A DNA stretch of 28,645 bases, from IMG/VR virus record IMGVR_UViG_3300030118_006784, positions 1 to 28,645 of that record; one strand, given 5' to 3'. The notes beneath the pieces are model-generated. The model was not told where the DNA came from. It was given only the letters and a program-made list of their open reading frames with translations, and ran no database searches. This document shows positions 10,301 through 19,400 of this stretch, piece after piece. The stretch is from a virus. The translations under genes were made by a program, and so were the position numbers. Numbering within the stretch: the first letter of the stretch is position 1; every line of letters begins with the position of its first letter.

Positions 10301-11885
10301 CACTATTAATAACAACAGGTTCTCCTACTATAAACTGACCCCTAACATTGACTAATGTATGAGCGATTCCTGTGGTAGCAATATCAACAAATCCAGTTGC
10401 ACCACTTTGTTGTCCTTCAATAAATGATGATTTTGCAAGTGTGGTATCAACATTTAAACTTATTTCATTTTTAAATTCAATATCAAATAATGATAAATCC
10501 CACTGATTAATATTTGCATTAGTTGCATTATAAGATCCTGACTCTAATGAAAAATCATAAACTCTTGCTTTTCCAATTTCTTGTCCAGTTGCAGTAAATT
10601 TGTTTTCATCAAGTCTTCTAGATCTGAGAGAAAGAGTATTAGTAGTGTTAAAACCAATTGGAGCATTACCAGTTACATTATTTACTTCTAATGTTGGGGC
10701 AAAATCAAAGGAAACACCAGTGTTTGCAATTGTTCGTGCTGTTCTTGGTTTTGGAATATCTATAAACTGTGGTGATTTAATCTCAGTCTCATATCCTCTT
10801 ACATATGCCTTACCAGGTGAAACCTGAACAACCATCAAATCATCTGAAGGAACATTTCCACCTTGAGTTAGTTGATCTGATCTATAAACACCTCTGTTTC
10901 CTTCAAGATTGTTTAAACTTTCTTTAATCTTAGTCTGCAATTCTTTGATATAGTAATGACCAGATTCTTCAAATGTTCTTTTTGCTAACTCATTTCCAAG
11001 AACATTATATCTTGTGCTGTTATTAAGAGCATTTTTAAGAGAACCATTGATAATCTCAGCAATTTGTACAAATCCCTGAGAGTCAAAATTGTCAATTGAT
11101 TTTTTAGCTAGTGTGGCAGTAATTTCAAATCTATCAGCACCAGGTGCTGTAAAATTATTGAACCCACTTGCATTATCATACAATGTATTATCATCATCTG
11201 CTGTAATAATTTTTTCTTCAATTTGAAAACCAATTCTGTAACTTGAATCTGTAGAATACTGATCAAGAATTAGAATTTGATCATCAACAGTTACAAAATT
11301 ACCTCTTAAGTAAAAAATACCAGCACTTAATATAAATGCAGTTCCTGTTCTTGCTGCCTGTGAAACAATAGTATTAGCAAATCCCTCACCTGCAGCAATA
11401 AATGAACTTCCAAATGCAATTGCTGAATCTGATGTTAATATTTCATCATCAAAAAATACTTCTGATGAATTGCCATCATCACTTGAATCCTCATAATTCA
11501 AATATAATGTATAATTGCCAAAATCAGATTGTGCATTAGTGATGAAGGTTACAACTTTTGCTGTAACTCCTGATGTTCTACCTGTTATTTTTTGACCAAT
11601 TAATGAGTCAAGATATAGATTTACAGGCACTCCTAAAAATTCAGGTTGAATCTGAATGCAGGCAAATCTAGATTTATATGATGAATTGCCAGGTATTACA
11701 ACACTACCCTCTTTAAAGAGGTTGTCTCCCATCGCCTCAATCTGCCCCTGCAGAATTGATTGAATATTATTTAACTCTCTTGCCTGAATTGGAAAAGAAG
11801 GTTTGAATAAAACTTTATTGTAATTTTTAGTTGCATCAAAATCATCAAAATAGGGAGCAACATTGAGATTAGTTTCCTGTGGCAT
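4320..11885 (-). CDS. Giant DUF4815-family virion structural protein (2521 aa)
   Basis: The N-terminus (MPQETNLNVAPYFDDFDATK, then NKVLFKPSFPIQARELNNIQ) is characteristic of the DUF4815 family, a common large structural protein of marine T4-like phages. Further landmarks fit it: VQVSPGKAYVRGYETEIKSP (about residue 360), a helical stretch MNDIAKLERRIKNLEYYTSL (about 1130-1150) followed by RFKSGIFIDNF, then EISQPYATRVENVTPF (about 1260), then MKPNTQVFAFFDNVNV (about 1440). A proline run near residues 1680-1692 acts as a hinge before GGDPLAQTFKID and a beta domain. Later parts carry GSGY-, SGA-, RG/GT- and HG-type modules shared with gp7, gp14 and gp15. The gene takes the place of T4 genes 9-12, so a peripheral baseplate or fibre-anchor role is likely but inferred. 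The start is 6 nt after the gp8 stop with only a weak AAAGAA site. Confidence 0.87.
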   Translation of the reverse strand: MPQETNLNVAPYFDDFDATKNYNKVLFKPSFPIQARELNNIQSILQGQIEAMGDNLFKEGSVVIPGNSSYKSRFACIQIQPEFLGVPVNLYLDSLIGQKITGRTSGVTAKVVTFITNAQSDFGNYTLYLNYEDSSDDGNSSEVFFDDEILTSDSAIAFGSSFIAAGEGFANTIVSQAARTGTAFILSAGIFYLRGNFVTVDDQILILDQYSTDSSYRIGFQIEEKIITADDDNTLYDNASGFNNFTAPGADRFEITATLAKKSIDNFDSQGFVQIAEIINGSLKNALNNSTRYNVLGNELAKRTFEESGHYYIKELQTKIKESLNNLEGNRGVYRSDQLTQGGNVPSDDLMVVQVSPGKAYVRGYETEIKSPQFIDIPKPRTARTIANTGVSFDFAPTLEVNNVTGNAPIGFNTTNTLSLRSRRLDENKFTATGQEIGKARVYDFSLESGSYNATNANINQWDLSLFDIEFKNEISLNVDTTLAKSSFIEGQQSGATGFVDIATTGIAHTLVNVRGQFIVGEPVVINSDSDVTRFITKTNQFSMADVKSVHGVVGTANTFTADVIQSPILTFDNALITAESAGISTVTSPSIGGRTFVGVVTTNNIVQYERPGLGDVSFARVVSVASTDFTIAAVTTVSGVANGALPNANFNVNSLKIVSSKLANSSNSGNEAGKNTLYSALPNVNVKSVNLNNANAVIRVKKNVTISAAGETGAIGVDDIDSQTWQSFDEERYSLQNDDGTTQILTSDKFSFNTARTEVTITGLSGSGPAVLIGTVLQNKISSKIKRKNLVQKLIIDKSSDPVSGIDAVGFAGTTLNDGLEFGNYPFGTRVQDETISLNKPDVYTVHAVYESVDVNNPSSPSLTVTNMTGPSANTNDLQLGDIFVGNLSSAKAIYLEQLSSSSISFAYINTQEFQDGEIVTFTNTGVQANVSSIQSGSPNITSSFEFDNGQRSDIYDISRIQRVRGAHIPNKKLLIYYGYLDYDSSDTGDITTANSYINCNYSNEIQTIDGIRNTDLIDLRPRVSDYNVTDGGNSPFEFDGRVFDNGNHSTTHIFASDETSILAYDYYLGRADRIYLTKNGDIQVTLGAPSDRPELPDVLPGALNISNIFSPPYLYNVRDSKIKFVEHKRYQMNDIAKLERRIKNLEYYTSLNMLEQNTLNAFVSDANGLNRFKSGIFIDNFSSYTPQDVTIGIRNSIDPVAKVLRPAHYTTAINLQIGSSVIPGIGSVTQADADARFTALSGQNVRRTGNVVSLLYNEIAEISQPYATRVENVTPFLIDFYKGSIALNPTTDVWVSTLPPETNDVIIEGNFESVAAALQADVQDGADGLRTGVAPTLWNSWETTGINLDLTGTTQTESFAAFSQRTGQSTNSLGLGGNNASLSTINSTTLDGTINIEQNRTGVQQTVTEVLTDAESFGTRITNRTISNFMRERNIEFTATRMKPNTQVFAFFDNVNVTARCTPKLIQITMNSGVFQVGEEVVGSIPGNSSASIRFRVASANHKYGPYNNPTDFYDSNPYLRSNAVPSVYSAQSTILNVDTVTLASEENPTFNGHVVNTMTLQGQTSGAEATVANVNLITDRVGTLQGCFEVPGEGDLTMQTFNTGRNVFKLTSSNINSSIEGTTTTDAEEIFYSQGDIDTTEEVTLSLRNARVSTVDVIPESQTVESDVNLDIINSTTLRPTPPPPPPPNPPQGGDPLAQTFKIDAKTGIYASKVDLFFQTKDDTQPVTIQIRETTLGTPNSTILGYSEVTLDSFDVNVSEDGTVATEFRFESPVYLRPGGEYALVVLANVTTYNLWISRLGEADVTTLASESGRVLVTEQPVLGSLFKSQNSTVWTPSQYEDMKFVLTRCDFVGSGNIQFYNPDLDDKNEAIAPGAISAESRKISVGIGTTVNQGGAANPLIVGNKVIQRNTGAFGFLKKFAGIATGQLSVTNPGIGFTPSVGSFTHTGIALTAITGRGVNATADITTLDGVAIGATINNGGSQFTLGDVVSPLPFGKGIGSGMRLTVGIITAQNNLVLHNVQGDFSTNANDYLEYDSTSGTRLSVNAGVGGSVVPTSTSVISDGLHLKVRQRNHGMYSTTNRVRIKGVKGSNLPSSLLTDITRSSVANISIANTNGFDTFENVGVSNTNPGYVQIGEEIIKYEGITSGTGTSGTLTGIGRAAEGVAASHKTNELVTKYEFNSVSLRRINTQHNLQNVTKDDPISIDSYHIKVDMNANGTNRTGAGGTFIPKTNYLTDGNTNIGVAKGTYNIPYSLIIPDITSTTVEGSYILASARSISEQSVSGNEVAFIDQGFQDVQFNKKNYFETQRMVASDINETETLTALPGNKSFTLNLDMITYDKRISPMIDLNHASVVFVSNRVDGPITNFVIDPRVTGIPNDPNSMIYVTKNVVLENPATSLKVFIDSYIATSSDVRMFFALDQDVPAKETKFRPFPGTDNLDTFGNVININLADGTPDIAREKSDKFTQTPAINDFTEYKFTMDNLPPFKSFRLKLIGTSSNQACVPQFRNLRAIALA
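5335..5490 (-). other. 'IGEE...GR...G...H' module in the DUF4815 protein
   Basis: The segment reads GYVQIGEEIIKYEGI, then a Gly/Thr-rich turn, then LTGIGRAAEGVAASHKTNEL. It matches the module inserted in gp15 and found three times in gp7: a strand with IG-x-E-E, a second strand, a GR/RG turn, a spaced A-x-S-H. It marks the shared parts among otherwise unrelated tail proteins. Confidence 0.6.
5850..6095 (-). repeat. Divergent GSGY-type repeats in the DUF4815 protein
   Basis: This encodes residues of about 1930-2012. Two units are visible: NPGIGFTPSVGSF, then LTAITGRGVNATADITTLDG, and INNGGSQFTLGDVVSP, then GIGSGMRLTVG. The pattern of G-x-G-(Y/F) followed by a Gly-rich alternating strand region corresponds to the arrays in gp14, gp8 and gp7, although here the second unit has SQF in place of SGY. 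Confidence 0.55.
6805..6850 (-). repeat. Polyproline hinge in the DUF4815 protein
   Basis: The minus strand encodes TPPPPPPPNPPQGGDP. Proline codons in a row (plus strand ggtggtggtggaggtgggggt) form a stiff linker between the DUF4815 core and a downstream beta domain. Such linkers typically separate a virion-bound part from a projecting part; that role here is inference. Confidence 0.75.
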
Positions 11886-11891
11886 AATTCT

Positions 11892-13448
11892 TTAGAATTG
11901 CAAAATGATTTTGACGTCTTCTTTCTGGGTAGTGGACCTAGTTACTGGAGGTCTATTGTCAACATAGACAATATTACCTGAATATTTTTTAGCTTCAGGA
12001 TTTGCAACTCCTTTAGTAAATTCCTGCCCAAGATTATATGTCTTATTATTTATTACAGTACTAATACCTGTAAATGAGGTACTGATCTGTAAAGTGGCAG
12101 ATCCTCCAGTAATATTTAAAGAACCTCCTGTATTTGACAATGCATTTGCATCAAAAAGAATATTGACAAATCCATATTTTGGAGATGAATTTTGTGAACC
12201 ATCAGAATTAAATCCTACATTGGTTCTATCTTGCCAATATTTTAGAACACCAGTTGTCTGATCATATGAAATTACTCTTCCAACTGCAGTTGAACCTAAA
12301 CCAACTGTTTGTGCAATTTCAACATCTGGTGTAAAAGTTACAGAACTATATCCTGTTCCAGTTAATCTTAATGCATAAGTTGCAGCTGCTCTATCAGATG
12401 TAAGTAGATTTGTTGATCCAAATTGTAATGGATTTTCAACTAGTCCCACTCTTGCAAACTGATTTCCAGTTATAAAATCTGGATCATTTGCATCATTATC
12501 ATATCTAGAATATGTCAATACATTAAAGGCACCCAATTCACTGTAAATATCATGACCATGACCACCTGTAGGTGGAATAATTACATCAAATACAGCAGAT
12601 GTAGAACCAGATATTCCAACTTCAGAAAGATCAATTGTTCCATAAGTGTAACCTGATCCACCACTTGTAACAGATACTGATTGTACTTTACTATCAGCAT
12701 TAACTACAACAGTTGCTTTACCACCTTTTCCATCACCTTTAATTGAAACACCTGTGTAAGTATTTGCGTTTCCTAATCCAGCACCTCTATTTCTAATAGT
12801 AATAATTTTTAATTGACCACTAGAAGCAGCATTTGATTTAATAGTGGATGTCTCAGTTGTATTTCCCCAATTATTTGGGACTGGAATATAATTAGTAGAA
12901 TCAAATTTTATGGCATCACCTGGTTTAATGGTGTATAGATATTTCCAAATATAACCATCACCACTAGAACCTGCTGCTTTAGGTTCTAAATCTGTAAAAG
13001 TTGGTTCATCTAATGAAGGACTTCCTCTGAAGTTATTTTCAGGACTTGCATTATTATAGAGACAAATGTAAACTCTAAAATCACTATTCATTACATAATA
13101 ATTAGATGAATAGATATTAAATGAACCAGATGGTTGTGAAGGATTTGATCTTGAGATATCATTTCTCCACATATCATAAATGTTACCAGATGACCAAGTG
13201 TTTTTATCAACAACTTGAGTTACATCTCCACTGCTAACCTTTTTTAAGGCAATCATTGTGTCCCAATAATCATTTGATTCATCTAAATTGTCTTTAGGAG
13301 ATGGAGGTGTTGCCTCCCAAGTTGATGAATAGTCAGTGGCATTGGGAAGACCAATGAACGTATAATAAGAATTGCTACTGGATTGAACACCAGCAACAAA
13401 ATTTTTAGCATTTAATATACGAAGTTGATCAGTTATAATCGCAGCCAT
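11892..13448 (-). CDS. 8: gp8, baseplate wedge subunit
   Basis: gp8 is an intermediate wedge component that binds the gp7/gp6 arm. The first 195 residues are typical: ITDQLRILNAKNFVAGVQSS, then PPSPKDNLDESNDYWDTMIA (about 48-67), then SLDEPTFTDLEPKAAGSSGD (about 145-164), then GYIWKYLYTIKPGDAIKF and YIPVPNNW. The C-terminus GNIVYVDNRPPVTRSTTQKE is also a family signature. T4 gp8 is 334 aa and this one is 518 aa. Extra sequence at about residues 200-290 holds a Gly-rich module with GGSGYTYG (263-270), and more sits between about 360 and 460. The ATG follows a late box at 19 nt without a recognisable Shine-Dalgarno site (leader ends CCTAATAAA). It heads the unit containing the DUF4815 and two small genes. 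Confidence 0.93.
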   Translation of the reverse strand: MAAIITDQLRILNAKNFVAGVQSSSNSYYTFIGLPNATDYSSTWEATPPSPKDNLDESNDYWDTMIALKKVSSGDVTQVVDKNTWSSGNIYDMWRNDISRSNPSQPSGSFNIYSSNYYVMNSDFRVYICLYNNASPENNFRGSPSLDEPTFTDLEPKAAGSSGDGYIWKYLYTIKPGDAIKFDSTNYIPVPNNWGNTTETSTIKSNAASSGQLKIITIRNRGAGLGNANTYTGVSIKGDGKGGKATVVVNADSKVQSVSVTSGGSGYTYGTIDLSEVGISGSTSAVFDVIIPPTGGHGHDIYSELGAFNVLTYSRYDNDANDPDFITGNQFARVGLVENPLQFGSTNLLTSDRAAATYALRLTGTGYSSVTFTPDVEIAQTVGLGSTAVGRVISYDQTTGVLKYWQDRTNVGFNSDGSQNSSPKYGFVNILFDANALSNTGGSLNITGGSATLQISTSFTGISTVINNKTYNLGQEFTKGVANPEAKKYSGNIVYVDNRPPVTRSTTQKEDVKIILQF

Positions 13449-13467
13449 TTTATTAGGACTTTTTGTT

Positions 13468-13475
13468 TATTTATA
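13468..13475 (-). promoter_or_regulatory. Late promoter box TATAAATA upstream of gp8
   Basis: An exact T4 late consensus TATAAATA lies on the minus strand in the 32-nt gap between the gp7 stop (13481) and the gp8 ATG (13448). The surrounding 14-mer CCCCTATAAATAAA (13466-13479) is identical to the one before gp25. The distance from box to ATG is 19 nt. Confidence 0.8.
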
Positions 13476-13480
13476 GGGGA

Positions 13481-16400
13481 TTAAGTGTAGTTTTTAAATC
13501 TAAGAGGATTGGTTCTTTGAACCAAAGCAGAAGTAGAAATACCAATCACTCCATTTTTATTAAAGGCATCAAAAGTCTTGGTATTTGTTCTTTCTGCAAA
13601 GTCAATAATACCCCAACTATAGTTGCCCATAAATGGTCTAATAGTGTGAGCAATTCCTGCACCAAATGTATCAACATTACATTTAATTCTTGTAACTGCT
13701 GTTGTAATGCCAGAACTGTTCTCAGTGAAAACTGTTACCATCTCTGTTGATGCTGATCCAACTTGATATACACAATCTAAATTAGTGGTTGCTACACCTA
13801 CAGCAGATGCAAATGTGCTTCCAATTGATAAGAATGTATCCTTAACAACAACTATATCACCAGATTGAATACCACTAACTGTGATGGCAGTGCCAACAAC
13901 AGATGCATCTCTCATAAATGAATCTGTTGGAATAAACAGATCAAAGAACAATTGTTTTTGTGCTCCTACATTAGTACTACCAACTCCTACAATGACACCA
14001 TTATCACCACTATATGAAAGGACATTAATAACCTCTTTATTAATCTTAGGTGGTTCAATGAGCACCAGTGGTTGTGTGGCATAATCAGTACCAATACCAG
14101 TGATAGTGACACTAGTAACAACTCCTGCTGTTACAGAGGCAGTAGCAGTTGCCTGATGAGTTGTTATTCCACTTGGTGCAGCAATAGTGACTGTAGGTGT
14201 AAAATCATAACCTGCACCACCATCAGTCAATGTTATTGAAGAAATAGTGCCACCAGTTGAGACAGTTGCAGTCGCAGTTGCTTGATTAGAAGCATTTTGA
14301 GAAATAAGTGTGACAGAATTTTGGAATGATCTGTTTGAAGACTCATTTGCAGTATTAAACAATGGTCTTACATTGTCAACATATGCTTCAGTTGAGGCAA
14401 CAGAAACTGAACTTGTCAAATATGCTGCAGGGAAAATTGATGGTTCATATTTTTCTCTATCCTTACCAACAAATTGACCATTAATTCTTCTATCAATTGT
14501 TTGTTTGCACCATGTCAAAGGTCTGGTCACAGTTCTATTGTTTGCAAGTCCAGGTCCAGCATATGCGTTTGTTTTAACAGCATCAATTGTAGTTATTCCT
14601 GTTATGACTCTTTTATTTTGATCAAATATAATACTCTGACCACCATCAATATCAGCATTTAATTCAACAGTATCACCAATTTTAACTGTCTGCAATATGT
14701 CTGTAAATGTTACATCACTATCTCCACCTCCCTTATAAAATAGTATTCTTGATGTATCACCATCTGGAACACCTGAATTAGGACCTTCAGGTGCCTCATT
14801 AAATGTAATTTGACTTCCACCCTCAAATGTGTAAGATTCTCCAGGAACTTGAAGAATATCATTGATAAAAACAAGGAGTGTTTGATCAACTTCAATATTA
14901 GAATCACGAGATGCTCTAATTGAAATTGGTTGTCCCTGTAATGTTAATGGGAATACTTTTTTCACTCCATCAAATAAATTATCAATTCTGTCAAAGACTT
15001 GGAATTCGCCAGGAGAATAACCATTAAAACTATCACTGTAAGTATCTTGAATTGAAATTTGGAACTCACTAAATGTTATTGAGGGATCAGTGGGAATGCC
15101 CAATGCACCTCCAACAGGCACTGTGAGAATATCTCCTCTCTTAAATGCGTATCCAAAATCATTTATTTCAAAACCTATTACACTAGATCCCTGACCAACA
15201 ATAATGTCTATAGTAGCCTCTGTGCCAACACCTGAAGAGGATGATGAATATACAAGAGGAATGTTACTATAGTTAAGTGGTTTATCAATTACAACAACAG
15301 GTGCATTTGTATTAGTATATCCAGAACCTGGATTAGTGATATTAACACTAGATACATGTCCATCAGTAATGACTGCAGTTCCAACATGCTCTAAAATAGG
15401 AACTACTCCAAAGTAAGTTTGAACACCTACAGTGTAGGATGTAACAACACCAGTTCTATAACCAGAACCACTGTTACCTATGCTTACTGAGGTGATAGTT
15501 CCAGCAGATGATACTACAGCAGTTCCACCAGCACCAATTAATGGTTGATAACCAGCACCTTCAACTGAACCAACTGATACTATCATTCCTCCAATTGGGA
15601 GACCACCAGCATTTTGATCATAACCAGTTACTGATCCAAGACCAGCAATAAATGTTACAGTGGATACACCAGAACTTTCAGAGTTTTGATATGAACCAAT
15701 TTCTAGTGATTGTACACCTTGTGGTGTTTGGAAAATATTATTAACAAGTAGAATTGTATTAGATGAGATACCACTTACATTTTGACCATCTGATTTTAAT
15801 GTAAATTCACTTGCAATTCCTGTGAATTGATGTGATATATCATCAAATACAAAGTTTTTACTATAAGTTTCATTTGTTGAAGATTCAACTCCTCTCTTTG
15901 TAAATACTCTACCACTGAATGTAGAGTTTGTAGAGATGCCAGAGAAATCTCTTTCATCAGGAGGATTAGTAGAAGTACCAATTGGTATATTTCCAAAAGG
16001 AGCACTTACAAAGTTCAATACATTATTTGTAACTGTATAATTACCAACAAATTTTTCAATAGTTGCACCAACACTATGAATACCAATTTCAGTTCCAAGA
16101 ATAGGTCTTTGAACAAATAAAGTTGTGCCTGTTCCAGTCACTGATGTTACTCTCATAAATTCATCATCAATTTTTATGATATCATTAGAACTAATTGATG
16201 TGATTCCACTTGTGCCAAACCTTGTTTGGAATACAACGTCTTCTGATAAAGTAGCTGCAATACCAGTATTAGAAATTGGTGCCTGAATCATATTATCAAC
16301 TGATACAAGCATTTTAGTTGTTTGCTTAGTAGCAGTGATAAAGTGTGAATTTCCAACTCCAACACTATCAAGTTCAATAAAAGTAGGATTGATTGCTTGT

Positions 16401-19400
16401 GCATCAGTTGGACTAGTTGCAAAACCAATTTGAGCATCATTTACTTTAATTACAAACAAATCAGTTGGTAATACTGATGTTGAACCAACACTTCCACCAA
16501 AATTAGTTGTAACAATACCAATTCTTTGATCAGTTCCAGTTACTGTATATTTGATTGCTTCTCCACTTTGGAAGAAATGATTTGGAAGAGAAATTTGATT
16601 TGATGTTGTATTAACAATAGATGTTGATGAACCATCAAACTGTCTTTCAAATATAGGATCACCCCTATGAGTTAGATTGAAACTAGTTCTTATTTCATTT
16701 TTAGTTCCAAAATAATTACCAGTTTGTGCTCTTAATAAACCATCATTTAAATCAATCTGATTATCAGTAATATTGTCTGGAGAAATTTCTCTTAAATCAA
16801 CAAAGAATGATCTAACTTCAACAGCAATACCTGGATTAGGTGTATATGTAACCTGAACTAAATTACCAGTAGTTGCAATACCAACTGTACCAAGTGATAA
16901 GTCAGTTTCAACTATACCAAATGGAGATATTCCCTGTGTAGGAATTGTTGTTGAGTTTACAACTCCAATTTCAAACATTTCATGATGATTATTTGAAGTA
17001 TCTTCAACTGTTATTATTTGATAAGATGCACTATAATTTTCACTTGCGTCAATAGTGTCATAACTTGACACAACATGAGCAGTAGGAGATCCTGAGGAAG
17101 CAATTGATGTATATGCACTACCAATTCTGGCAGTATTCATTGTAGTGATACCTGGAATAGTGTTTCCTCTTGCAGTATTTACAATCTGACTGTATGAAGT
17201 TGCTGCTATACCAGTATTAGGATGGAACTTAAGAAGAACATCAGATCCGCTAATTTCAGCACTATATGTTCCAATGCCACTATCTCCATATAGGATATTA
17301 TCATCCTCATCAATATTATTATATTCTACAAAACTAACATCAGTTCCATTATGGACTATATTTAATTCAGCAAAATGATATTCATCACCAGTCACTAACA
17401 AGTTCATTACCTTAAGTGATCTGTAACTTGTTCCTACAGAAACAATATTGGTAGTTGTGCCAGTTGACACATTAACTTCTTGACTTTCATAATCAATAAT
17501 ATTACCAAATGAAGTTACAGCAGCACCAGTCTTTGTTGGTTCAAAGGCAAATGAGAATGAAGATACAAAATAATTGTTAATAGTGAATTTAGTTGGATGG
17601 AATTGAAAATCAAAATCATTATCAGTGATTGCAAGATCAAAGAATCCTAAGTCTGGGAATGTGTGAATGATTCCATAACTTGTCAAGTAACCAAAGTCAT
17701 CATCTACTATGGCAGTGGATACTTGGAATTGTCTCTCATCTGTAAATGTGCTATCCTGTACATAGAATAATGATTTTACAAATTTAACTCCAGGATCAAA
17801 TGTAGATATTGAAGCAAACGCCTCTGCCCTTTCATTACTATTGAATAATCCACTTACATCATCTACACTTAGAACTCTGTTACCTGTTGATTCAAAGAAG
17901 TCAGTTAAAACAACATTTTCAAAGAAAACAGTGTCAGATAATGTTTCACCATTTACATCAAATAAATTTTCTCTTGCAAGATCAAAATCATAATAACAAT
18001 TTAAATCACCCTCACCAATACAATCAACAATAAATGACATTTCAGTATCATTTACAACTGGTGTTAAGTTGCTTTCAGATTCACTTTCAATCTGCAAATC
18101 AGAGAACTTTTTAAATCCTGCTGTATGGTTTAATGAACCAACAGTATTATCCCATTGATCAAATGGGATTGTTGATTTAAGTGAGTATGAAAATCTTTGA
18201 TAATAATTATTATCTGGCATTCTTTGCAGACTATCATTTAATACACCAGTATCTCTTGACCAACCATAATTAATAGTAGTGCCAGCACCAGTTCTAATGT
18301 CTGCAATAAAGTCAAACTTTTTAATTACAACTCCTCTAGTTTTTGAAGAGTCACCAATAACTAAATCATTTATATTAAGATCATCAGTAGTTTTTATTTT
18401 AACAATATCTGTTTCATTATTATAATCATCAACAATACCATTTTTTGAATTCCATCTAACAGTTTCATCCTGTAGAAACTTATTTTTTCCTAAGATAGGT
18501 TTGAATACTGGTAAATGAGATTCTGGTATTACTCTGGCAGAATTTAATGAGAGAACGTTTCCAGGAATTTCAGTGGAACTTAAATCATCTTCTAGTGAAT
18601 ACTCAACATAAGCACCTGCACCACCAGGGTTAGTTTGCACTCCTACAATTTCAAATAATTTGTGCTTATATTGTTCAGAGTTATAACCTCTACCTGTGCT
18701 TCCAATTCCAATGTTGACTCCCTCAACATATAACTTATTTCCAATAGAGAATGGATATTCACTATTACTATTAAATTGGTTAGTCAATCCCAATCTAATA
18801 GTTTTACCATTTACAGTAATACTTCCAATATCAAAACCATTTGAGTTTCTAGTTGCAATAATTCTAGGTGTGGTTGGATAAAAACCTCTTGAGTTTGTTA
18901 TAATATTAACCTCTGTATCACCTAATTCAAATTCTAAATCGCAATCAACAATATCACCAGTAAATCCATCCCTAACAATAAGATTGGGTGGCACTAAATA
19001 ATCTTTACCTGAAGTTGTAATACCAATTCTTTCAAATGATGCTAGTGGATTTACTTCAACAATTTCAGGAAGATTAGCAGTGGGTTTAAGAGTTTTGTCA
19101 GTAGGATAATTCCAACCTATATTATTTGATTTAAACTTTTGATTTTGAATCTTACCAATAGATTGAGATTCTGCAAAAAGAATAGCACCTGTTCCAATAC
19201 CAGTCTTAATTGATGATATACCAGGTAGTGTTTCATAACCATAATTGTTATCAACTAAATCAACATTTTTAATTGAACCAAGTGCATTTATTGATGTGGT
19301 TGTATATTCTGCATCAGCAGTTGTTCTACTATAAGAAGTTATAAGAGACGTATTATCAAGATCAAAATTAAAAGTTGTTAGACCCACACCAGTGATGGTA

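Noticed and set aside
4320-11885. Calling the 2521-aa protein gp10 or gp12
   Set aside because: Its N-terminus and internal landmarks fit DUF4815 and I see no T4 gp10/gp12 signature; position alone is not enough.
12047-12054. AATAAATA inside gp8 as an internal late promoter
   Set aside because: It lies in mid-gene with no start codon suitably placed after it; such an AT-rich 8-mer is expected now and then in this sequence.
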